A stretch of 60,000 bases of DNA from Apostichopus japonicus (lineage: Eukaryota > Echinodermata > Holothuroidea > Aspidochirotida > Stichopodidae), in assembly GCF_037975245.1 (NCBI RefSeq), contig NC_092563.1, positions 10,693,001-10,753,000 on the forward strand, read 5' to 3'. A program made the position numbers and the translations under genes. Below the pieces are notes generated by a model. It had not been told where the DNA came from and did no database searches. It worked only from the letters and a program-made list of their open reading frames with translations. This document shows positions 1-8,947 of this stretch, piece by piece; the stretch's first letter is position 1, and each line of letters begins with the position of its first letter.

Positions 1-478
1 ATACTATAATCCTGGATTTATATATCATTATCATATAAGTATCATGTACTGTTATGTTATCGTTGTATTTGTATATACTATAATCCTGGATTTATATATC
101 ATTATCATATAAGTATCATGTACTGTTATGTTATCGTTGTATTTGTATATACTATAATCCTGGATTTATATATCATTATCATATAAGTATCATGTACTGT
201 TATGTTATCGTTGTATTTGTATATACTATAATCCTGGATTTATATATCATTATCATATAAGTATCATGTACTGTTATGTTATCGTTGTATTTGTATATAC
301 TATAATCCTGGATTTATATATCATTATCATATAAGTATCATGTACTGTTATGTTATCGTTGTATTTGTATATACTATAATCCTGGATTTATATATCATTA
401 TCATATAAGTATCATGTACTGTTATGTTATCGTTGTATTTGTATATACTATAATCCTGGATTTATATATCATTATCAT
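1..478. repeat. 74-bp minisatellite, about 6.5 copies
   Basis: Near-identical tandem units begin at 1, 75, 149, 223, 297, 371 and 445. Each starts ATACTATAATCCTGG and ends TTGTATTTGTAT. The last copy breaks off at about 478. The array runs off the left edge, so its true length is unknown. The units are AT-rich. The short open frame over the last unit is a by-product of the repeat. Confidence 0.97.
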
Positions 479-950
479 GATTTCCTTTTTTTATTCTTTT
501 GGTGTTCCAAACATGAGTGACTCCTCCTGTGCCTTACTAAAGATAGAGCCTTGGAGATATATAGTTAGATATCAACATTTTTGGATACGTTTGCAACAGT
601 TGTTTGTATATTGCATAAGATGAGCGTGTGTTGGTTTGGGGGGGGGGGGAGGTAATGTGGGTTGGGGTTCTTTAAGAGTATAGATGGGAACGAATGATAA
701 GGCCATCTATGAGTGCAAATGGTACCACGTGTTTGTATTATGGCTATCAGCTTAAATATGTTTCTCTTGAATATCGTATTTGAAATAGTGGGTAACCGTG
801 CAAAACGCCTATATACCATTTTAAGTAAAAAGTCCAACTTGGTTCATTGGCGCCATCCGTTGTGACTGTGTGGTGAAAGGGGAGGGGAAGGGTGGGGGCG
901 GGCGGGCGTAGAAGGAGGATGAGGAGGAGATATGGCTTGATTTTATTCTT
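479..950. other. Non-coding stretch with a G-run
   Basis: No exon or element is recognised. It contains a run of G at about 639-650 and a G-rich segment at about 876-930. The short open frames here have no splice context or recognisable product. Confidence 0.5.
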
Positions 951-974
951 GTGTATATACTCACTTTAAGGTTA

Positions 975-1719
975 ATAACGTTCGTTCGTTCGTTCGTTTG
1001 TCTGTTTATTTATTCATCCATCCTTCTTCTCTTCATCCATATATCTTTATTCATTCATTCATTCATTCATTCATTCATTCATTCATTCACTCCCTCACTT
1101 CTTTACTCACTGACTTACAGACTCATTTATTCATTCATTCACCTACTCACTCATTCATTCATTTTCTGACAACACCGAGGCCATTACTTTATTTTTTCAT
1201 TGCTTACCTATCGTTGATTCATCGGTCTTATGCGTTCAATTATAGATGCATACATCCATCCTTCCTTCGATTCATCCATATATACATCCATTGTTTTATT
1301 CACTTCATTCTTTCACTCATTCACTGACTCATTCATACATTTTCTGATACCAGGCCATTACTTTATTGCTTTACTTCCTTCGTCCATTTATCGGTTTGTG
1401 TGTTTATTTCCCTTTCATTGATAGGTACATCCATCCTTCCTTCCTTCCTTCCTTCGATTCATCCATATATACATCCATTGTTTTATTCACTTCATTCTTT
1501 CACTCATTCACTGACTCATTCATACATTTTCTGATACCAGGCCATTACTTTATTGCTTTACTTCCTTCGTCCATTTATCGGTTTGTGTGTTTATTTCCCG
1601 TTCATTGATAGGCACATACATCCTTCCTTCCTTCCTTTGATTCTTCCATATATGCATCCATTGTTCTATTCACTTCATTCTTTTACTCACTTACTAAGTC
1701 ATTAATTTTCTGACATCAG
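975..1719. repeat. TTCA/TTCC microsatellite with ~185-bp tandem triplication
   Basis: (TTCA)n tracts at about 1050-1090 and 1125-1160 are followed by a larger tandem unit. Its GATTCATCCATATATAC-like core starts at about 1269, 1456 and 1639, a spacing of 183-187 bp. Each unit carries CACTTCATTC, TTTTCTGATACCAG and CTTCCTTCC-type runs. The third copy is partial and runs into the putative exon at 1720. The overlapping Ser/His/Phe-rich open frames are repeat artefacts. Confidence 0.9.
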
Positions 1720-1845
1720 GCCTTGGACCTTACGAATGTGAGATGTTGCAACGATCCTCGAAAGACATGTTCCCCTCCTCGACCTCTGGCTCTCTCCTTT
1801 GACAATGTTCTATCTCTGGTTCAGTATCCCATCAGACCAACATCG
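1720..1845 (+). CDS. Putative early exon of unrecognised membrane protein
   Basis: 42 codons follow an acceptor (CTGACATCAG) and end at a GTATGT donor in phase 0. The translation has a CC-x6-C motif and a proline-rich stretch and reads like an extracellular segment. The other two frames are stopped. The acceptor lies inside a copy of the upstream tandem repeat. No initiator ATG is visible, so further 5' exons are probably missing. Confidence 0.5.
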
Positions 1846-4800
1846 GTATGTCTCTATCTGATACTCGTTCAATCGTCTCTATGCAGCCAAGCTGTTATAC
1901 GTTCTATATAACTTTCAAAAAAGTCTCTCTTTCTTGTAATATATCTAATCTCTATGCTTTTCATTTGTATTATATTTTAGCAGCACTGCGCTATTTTAGG
2001 ATTTATATATAAATGCAAAAAATTATCGTTCCTTAAGAAATGTCTGGATGGAGGGTGAGCTAGCGCGCTCTGGTAGGGCGCGGGTGTGAAGGGGCGGGGG
2101 TGTTGCTTAATGGACTTTAATTATGTTATGTTCAATCACTCAATTTCTTGGTCATTATTAGCACCGTGACTTTTTTGTTGTTGCTCGTATTACATTGTTG
2201 GTCCCTTCATCTTTCTTTCCCCCTTATTCAACTTCCCTCGAGAGGTCGACCTCTCGCCAGTCCACTTCACCAAATCCTAAGATTGTAACCAACAGTTCGT
2301 ATATTTCTTAACATTTCGGTAAGGGGATGGGGGATGGGACTTAGTAAATGGGGTTATCATCCTTGATATTCGTGACAAATAGCGTACATATGATTCATTG
2401 TATTTTGGTAGATGGCGGTTAACAACAGAATAAATTCGGATTTTGATTTCCGGCATGATCTGTGGTACGTATAAAGTTAAGAATATGAGTTTGAGCTTAA
2501 AGTGCAATAGTTGCAGTACACCTGAGACATTACTGTGGTTTGCTTTGCCCATCCCAACCCCCCCCCCCCCCCCACCCGCCTCTTCATACCCCTTCAATCA
2601 CGAACAATATAAGAGCCGTTTAAGATTGATATCGAATTTGGGCTAACATTTTTAAAATTATCTACAATAACAAATGAACTGCTCTAGCACTTAAAATAGA
2701 TTTTTTTACAAATTTCATTATTTAAACGTAGTCTTGACAATGTTCTTGCATGTCGATTACGATTCTATCCAAGAAACTCTCCCTCATTCCTCAACACTGA
2801 CCCGGAACCCTTACTGTATTTACTGGCATGAATTCGCAATGGATAGGCCATCATTTCAAGAAAAGACATATCACTATATGTTCGATAAATCATATGCCGG
2901 CCATTACCAAAAAAATATCAATTTATCAGCTTTTTTTTTATTCTAGAAAAATAGAAATTTTTGCCAGTCTGTCATATTCTTCATTTTCGTTTCTGTTATT
3001 CAATTTCTTGCTTTAATTTTTTCTCTTTGTTTTCCATCAGGTATTCTCTTTATGAGTTTGAACAGCCATTCCTGAATCAATCCTTTGACCTCCGCTTGAC
3101 CATTGACCTACCCGACGCTGGTGCTCTGGACGTTTTTGCCCAACTAGATTTGAAACACAAATTTAGGACTGTAAAACAAGCTGAGGTAGGTTTGGGTTGT
3201 GCGACCCGATACAATATGCGGGGTTTGAGGGTAATATCCCATAACAACGAATGGTGAGGTCAGTCAAAATAGTTTCATATACCAGTAAAAAGAACTGTTA
3301 TTTGATGAAATTCTTAATTTTCTTTTGTTTTAATTCTGTTTTATTTTATTCATAAACTCCTAAATTTTCCACAGAAATGATTCTAAATATCGATCAAATT
3401 GAGGTATAATACACTTTATGTATTTACTGCTAATATGTTATATCCCTTTTATTTGTAAATATCTGTACGGTTCCTATACATACCTATACTTTAAAAAAAG
3501 AAGATGTACTGCACTACGGCCATTACACACTTGATAGTCACATGACCAAATTCATGATTTAGGATGGTCAGGCTTGATATGGCTCAATAGTGCTTTTCTC
3601 GTGACATTTCCTCTATAACAATATCCATTTTTAGACACTTACTTCGGTGCGAATGCGTCCACGGCCACCACTTGGTGAAGACTTCATCAGGACCAACCAG
3701 TTTCTCCTAATTCCAGAGATGGCTGTTGGTGACAACGAATACAGACAAATAACAGTGAGAGCGGAACTATGTTATAATATTTAATACTAACACCTGCTTG
3801 CCAAATTGTACTACATGTTCTTTTCTTTTCTTTTTCTTTACATTTCATTTTAATAGACTACTGACAAAAGAGGTAAGAATATCTGGTACGAGGGGATGAT
3901 GGGGAGGGGAGGGGGGGGGACAGCAGGTGATATGTTGAAACAGCTCAATCGGAACCGGAGAGTTTAGTTGCAGCGAAGACCTGGGGCCTTCAAATTATTA
4001 AGTGAAAACAGTAAACCGGTTAACTTCTTACTGGTAACAAGGCGCTGATATACGTCTTCCCTGTATATCTATTGGACTAAGATACCGTACAATGGTACAA
4101 TTAGTTGTTTTGAAATAACTATCTCACCCCTTATGACTATAGTCTACAATACGGACATGGGACATGTCGGGAATAGGGAGGGAATAGGGGCGGGTGGGTT
4201 TGGGAGGGTAGGATTGCCGAAGTTCGCAAGATCTTTCTAAAAGAAGAGAAAATATGAGTACATTTGTCAGTATAGGCCTAACATATCTTGAAATTGATTA
4301 ATGGGAGGGTTCTATACCCTAGATTTTTATTAATCGCTATTCAGGCTGACTCAAAGGAGTACTTGGTTCTCACCCAGTCACCGACCAACGATATCCCTAA
4401 CGACCCGAATTACTTTGACGAGAAATCTCAGTGCTATATTGATGTCGGCCAGCTCCCGTATCCGAAACAACCATGCATGTCATTGCTTTGTATAGCCTAA
4501 TAAGCTCACCATATTACTTGACATACATATTCAGATAAAGCAAGTTTAATAAGCACTATATATAATAATATTATGCTTTATAATCAACAGCTTCTCAAAA
4601 AACATTTTAAAACCTCTTTCTACTTAACAGTTTGCACAATCACGGAATCAGTCGACGCAGTGCACTCTAAGCTCTTCTCAAGGAACACTGAACGACCCAC
4701 AGTCCATCCCACGTGACCGAAAAGCTGTTGCATTCAACTCCCAAGAATCGATCTTCCTTTCAATATCCATCGAATTTGGAAGTGGAAACAAGATCCCGCT

Positions 4801-7616
4801 AGCTGAGTTACCAAATGAGATTCGGGAACAGACCAAGATTCTGGCTGTGTTGATTCGCAATACGATGGGGGCATCTGTCAACTACATGTTAGACAATCTC
4901 ATGCACGTCATAGGAGGCTGCATCGCTACAATCAGACGAGAAGTTGATCTCCAAGTCCAACGTTTACTGGAGAATCTCGAGTTACACAAAACGAAGTGGT
5001 CAGCTATCGTCGATGGTTATTACACCTTGCAGGATCGTCTCTGTTACGTCATTTATGCCTTTGACCTATATGTATCTACCATCAAATACATCGCTCACAT
5101 CTTGGCACCATGGGTAGACTTGTGGTTATCCTTTGTTGATATGATTACCATTCATGTCGATGAGTTGTCGGCTTTCGTTCATAGCTTCTGCTATTTCGAC
5201 CGGATTCCAATCGAGAAATCAATTTATCATCGATGGAATACGACTTGGTCAACAGTTACTAGTATTGAACCTGACATGGAGACTTATCAACTGAAGGACG
5301 CCCTCTATAATATCAACAGAACCATCCTACTGTCTGCTCTCGCCAACACTGTCATTGGTAGGTTTATTTCTTACATTCAGATACAAGGAGGTTTCTTTTT
5401 ATTGAAGGAGAGGTCGGGGAGTGGGGGGGAGGCATCCTGTTATTGGTGAAAGAAGGAAGACACTCTATATGACGTGAGTTCATGGTTTGGTATTATTCCA
5501 TCTCGGTTTAGAGATGGAGTGAAATTAACCTAATGATATGTGGAGAAGGAGCTGGTCATCGTTCATTCATAGGAAATTGGCCAAGTCTCCATCGTCACGT
5601 GTTTATAGCCTCTAAGGAAGATGGCCATGCTGAAATTGAAATACTTCTTTCGTCTTTCTTCAGGTTTAATGCCCATCATCAGCCTGCTACTCTGCCTCAA
5701 ACTAACTGCAACCAGGGACTGCTCTCAACCATCTGGACGAGTTTCTTGCAATGATGTGGTCGTTTCTGAAACTAACAACACTGCCTCCGTTGACTTTGGT
5801 AGGATTATTAACAACATTAAACTTACAGGAATAATTCAGGCGCGGATCCATGGACCCATCGACCCACACAAATAATTTAGAGTAGTTATTAGAACCCTAG
5901 GTAGGCATGTTGACCTAATTTATAGTACATTTATATTTCACGTCTTCAACGTTATTTTATCTTGGGAAGGCCACACACCACCCCATGCATGGCAGTCGGC
6001 TTCGACGACCTCAGGGCCACAACCACTCCATTTCAAAATATTGGATCCACCCCTGGAATTATGGTGTAGCCTACTAAATAAAGTGGTTACGACGTTCCAC
6101 ATAGGTCGACCTAACTGCGAGAATTTACTTGTTGATATTATGTAAATGAGCTCATTCATGAAGTTAAATAATGAGATGGCGTGATATAATGTCAAAAGTT
6201 AATAAATAAGGCTGATAGTACTGATACCGCGATAGTAGAACTTTTGATAGTTTCTGAATTAATTTTACTACTTATAGTCCATCCCTGTTTCCACATGCAG
6301 TTTTGCATTTATTAAATGGAAACAATTTTTTTTTTTAAATTTGGTAGACACCGACATAACCGGCGACACCGACACCGAAGAAACCGAGACCTTTGTCACT
6401 CCGATGCTTACACCGCGAAGCTCATCTTCGTCAACTGGTGTAGAGGTTACATGCAGGATGAAGGTCTTTCTCAAAAAGTCTGCTTCTGAGGGTTGGCTCA
6501 GTCACCTGATGAAATCGAAAGACAGTGATGATATGTTGGTCAGATGTCTGTCGGAACGTGACGTCACTCTCAGCAAGTATGGCAAGAAGACACCGAGGTA
6601 ATATAGAAATGTGACGGCACGATAAAGGGATGCCGACAGGGTTGGAGGGTTAAACCCAAAGGTTCCTAAATAGGTATAGAGTCACATCAAATCGTTGGCT
6701 CACTAAATTAATATATATATTATATATTCAAGATACCAACCACACTAAAGCCGACCACACACTGCTCGTATGAAGAAGTCTGATAAAAACCCCTATAAAT
6801 CGACAGTCGGGACCAAGCTGTCGATATTCGTCAAGACCCATTGTAGTTTTAACTTGGGAAGCCTGAAGTTTGCTCTTGTGTGGGTTGGCGTTGGGGAGGG
6901 GGTAAGGAAGGGGTTGTTTGTCACCTAATTTCTGTAATTGTGCATGTTGCAGTAGTAAATGAGCATGAAAAGTGTTGAAATAAAAGCATTTCGTGTTGGA
7001 AATAATCCCTCATTCCTCGTTTTTCCTCCTTCTGTGTATCAGATGCCACTGAAAGTGTTTTCTTAATTGATTCTGCGCCTAACAAAATATACTTTTTTTT
7101 ACAAATGTGTGTACCTTTCCTTGTAGATCCCCCATAAGTGCGAGCTACATAACATCTCTACTCCATGGCGGTGACGTCAGCAGTGCCTCTGGATCGGAGA
7201 TGAGCAGCAATGAGACACTATCGACTTACCTATCAGACGATTATGACGGTTCTCTTACATCAGCCGACTTCTCATCTCACAGTCTCTCGTCCTCTTCAGC
7301 CTCCTCTGTCAGCCTTACATTCTCATCCACTGCTGCCGTCGCCATCAATGAGGCAACACTGGCCAATGGTGACGCCGCTAACATCCAACTGGACGAGCCC
7401 ACTCCTGCCGTCTCTGAATGTATCGCTGAAATTGGCGACGACATTGCCGAAACCGTCAACATCAACATGCCATTGAATCATTGCGATCTTCACATCGAGA
7501 TAACCGAACAACTAACTGGTACCGGAAATCTTCCAAACGGTCTTTTTTACCCGAACCTCGAAGAAACATTGCTTTTCCTTTCTCTTACATTGTTTAAAAA
7601 TAATTTTTTTAATTGA
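1720..7616 (+). CDS. Unrecognised membrane glycoprotein-like gene (multi-exon, 5' end incomplete)
   Basis: I do not recognise the family. The open blocks join through GT-AG introns: 1720-1845, 3057 (or 3041)-3185, 3635-3754, 4345-~4489, 4631-5357, 5664-5798, 6348-6597 and 7127-7616, together about 700 codons. Phase is continuous from 4631 to the TGA at 7614-7616, which is strong evidence for a real gene. The N-terminal part has a cysteine-rich patch and several N-glycosylation sequons (NQS, NTT, NRT, NNT). One clear hydrophobic span of about 25 residues is split across the 5357/5664 junction. After it come an acidic Asp/Thr segment and a Ser-rich tail. This fits a single-pass membrane protein with an extracellular N-terminal region and a cytosolic tail, but that topology is inferred. 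The start codon was not found. The donor after 4345 and the acceptor near 3041 are uncertain. Candidate AATAAA signals lie at 7962 and 7970. Confidence 0.75.
1846..3040 (+). other. Putative intron with no recognised element
   Basis: It contains C-runs (about 2560-2573) and an 18-bp perfect palindrome at about 2237-2254 (CGAGAGGTCGACCTCTCG). A 70-codon open frame near 2734 has a weak acceptor but no donor in the right phase. I see no supportable exon here. Confidence 0.4.
3041..3185 (+). CDS. Exon of unrecognised membrane protein
   Basis: The exon ends in a GTAGGT donor at 3186, phase 0. The strongest acceptor (TTTTCCATCAG) puts the start at 3041. That start needs two leftover bases from the previous exon, whereas the 1720-1845 exon ends in phase 0. 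Weaker acceptors giving starts at 3057 or 3066 would restore the phase. The product contains an NQS sequon and a beta-strand-like LRLTIDLPD segment. Confidence 0.65.
3635..3754 (+). CDS. Exon of unrecognised membrane protein
   Basis: 40 codons, phase 0 to phase 0, between a TTTTTAG acceptor and a GTGAGA donor. The other two frames contain stops. The product is basic and proline-rich at its start (RMRPRPPLGEDF) and continues as NQFLLIPEMAVGDNEYR. Confidence 0.7.
4345..4489 (+). CDS. Exon of unrecognised membrane protein (3' boundary uncertain)
   Basis: The acceptor CGCTATTCAG precedes an open frame beginning ADSKEYLVLTQSP. The downstream exon at 4631 starts in phase 0, but no strong phase-0 donor is visible. 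GTATCC at about 4459 (phase 2) and GTATAG at about 4490 (phase 1) are the candidates. The end given is approximate. Confidence 0.6.
4631..5357 (+). CDS. Large central exon of unrecognised membrane protein
   Basis: 242 codons plus one base follow an acceptor (CTACTTAACAG), with a GTAGGT donor at 5358. The segment is rich in aromatic and amphipathic stretches (DLYVSTIKYIAHIL, WVDLWLSFVDM) and has NQS, NTT and NRT sequons. It ends with the first half of the hydrophobic span. The uninterrupted length and the exact phase match to the next exon make this the best-supported block of the gene. Confidence 0.85.
5664..5798 (+). CDS. Transmembrane-segment exon of unrecognised protein
   Basis: 135 nt, phase 1 to phase 1, acceptor TTTCTTCAG and donor GTAGGA. 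It completes the hydrophobic span (LMPIISLLLCLKL), followed by two cysteines (DCSQ, SCND) and an NNT sequon. If the span is a single-pass anchor, the rest of the protein lies on the opposite side of the membrane. Confidence 0.8.
6348..6597 (+). CDS. Acidic/Thr-rich exon of unrecognised protein
   Basis: 250 nt, phase 1 to phase 2, acceptor TTTGGTAG and donor GTAATA. It starts with Asp-Thr-rich repeats (DTDITGDTDTEETET), then SSSSST, then a basic/Leu segment (KVFLKKSASEGWLSHLMK). No known domain is recognised. Confidence 0.8.
7127..7616 (+). CDS. Ser-rich C-terminal exon of unrecognised protein
   Basis: The acceptor CTTTCCTTGTAG joins two leftover bases to give an in-frame Arg codon. About 163 codons follow, to TGA at 7614. 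The composition is strongly Ser/Thr/Asp-rich and disordered-looking. The last ~17 residues are hydrophobic and lie in very AT-rich DNA. The original C terminus may therefore have been altered, or a further splice (weak GTCTTT near 7540) missed. Confidence 0.75.
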
Positions 7617-7683
7617 GTGTCATGTTACATTTTTTTATTTTTTTCCAAAACCTAAAAATTATTAATTTAATTTTTTTTCTGTA

Positions 7684-7936
7684 AAATTTATTTACCAAAA
7701 ATTTATTTACCAAAAATTTATTTACCAAAAATATATTAACCAAAAATTTATTTACCAAAAATTTATTTACCAAAAATTTATTTACCAAAAATTTATTTAC
7801 CAAAAATTTATTTACCAAAAATTTATTTACCAAAAATTTTATTACCAAAAATTTATTTACCAAAAATTTATTTACCAAAACTAAATTAACCAAAAATTTA
7901 TTTACCAAAAACTTATTTGCCAAAATTTATTAACCA
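7684..7936. repeat. 15-bp minisatellite (CAAAAATTTATTTAC), about 17 copies
   Basis: A tandem 15-bp unit with a few substituted copies begins 68 bp after the stop of the upstream gene. Because 15 is a multiple of three, the minus strand reads as an open LVNKF-type pentapeptide repeat. This is a consequence of the unit length, not evidence for a gene. Confidence 0.97.
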
Positions 7937-7961
7937 AATTTTTTTGTATCAGTCTGCTATA

Positions 7962-7975
7962 AATAAATTAATAAA
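7962..7975 (+). terminator. Candidate polyadenylation signals (AATAAA x2)
   Basis: AATAAA occurs at 7962 and 7970, about 350 bp after the stop codon of the membrane-protein gene and just past the minisatellite. The position is plausible, but such hexamers are common in AT-rich DNA. Confidence 0.4.
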
Positions 7976-8947
7976 AACTATGTCGTTTCTTGATTTTTGT
8001 TTTCTCTTGTATTTGTTCTCTCACGAATTAGTGCGGCTTCATCCCCTTTTATTACTATCAATGCCCTCTTGACCTAACTTTATAATGATTAAAGGCAAAG
8101 TGAATCTACAATGCACGTAGAGGCGCACACCACTTCGGACAAAATAGCGGCACGCCTATATTTATTTCAGAGGACAATGTAGTAGGCCCAATTCAGTAGT
8201 TACTAAGGTATGGTCTAATTAATTATCTTTCGATGTATCGAATTGATAAAACGAGGACATTGACCCTATGATGAGTCATGGTACATTCATCCATTCATCT
8301 GTTAGACAGTTAGAGGACCCTTCTTCCAAATGAAAACAGGTTTTAAACTGAGGCGTTATTAAGACGAATCCATGAGCATGTGCATGCACACAATTGTTTT
8401 CAGGGCAGAGAGAGAGAGAGGGGTGGGAAAGGGGGAGACCACCGTTGCCAAATTTCCTCTTCATATTGAACACCTCTAAATCTGGCCTTATAGCCTAAAT
8501 ATCATTAGTAATGTCATCTAATATGCTACAAAGTCAGCTATTTGTCACTATGAACTACAACCACTCTCAAGTTCATTCCCCAAATTGAGACATCTGTTTC
8601 CTAATTCAACAATTCTCAATGACATGGAATCACTTGAACCATTTTAGCAAGTTACCACCCTGAAATTGGTAAAGCTATAATGTTGCAATATATCTAACTG
8701 GTATATATAATAGTTTAAATTTCGGCTACTGTCAAGATGGTTTCTACAGGGAGTTTGCTTTAAGTTAAACTTAAGGGACTGCATGAAATATGAAGGTAGA
8801 TGTTACTTTGATGAACCAAAGTTCCGTGAGTACTTCCTTATCATGCTGTCACTATGCAAACCTATGAATTTGAAACATTATCACAATCATATGCTGATAC
8901 CTTGCAAATAATTACTGATTCTAAAACTCTCACAATGTGCTGAAAAG
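7976..8947. other. Intergenic, nothing recognised
   Basis: AT-rich unique-looking sequence with a short GA run at about 8409-8420. I see no exon, RNA gene or element boundaries. Confidence 0.5.

Noticed and set aside
951-1608. Long Phe/Ser/His-rich open frames
   Set aside because: Translations of TTCA/TTCC repeats, open in several frames.
2734-2946. 70-codon frame as a missing exon between 1845 and 3041
   Set aside because: Weak acceptor and no donor that gives the phase required by the next exon.
3041-5798. Seipin (BSCL2) as identity of the membrane-protein gene
   Set aside because: The early exon looked superficially like seipin's luminal domain, but the large central exon and tail do not follow it, so no family was assigned.
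7609-7923. Minus-strand 104-codon frame of LVNKF repeats
   Set aside because: Produced by a 15-bp AT-rich minisatellite; no other gene-like signal.
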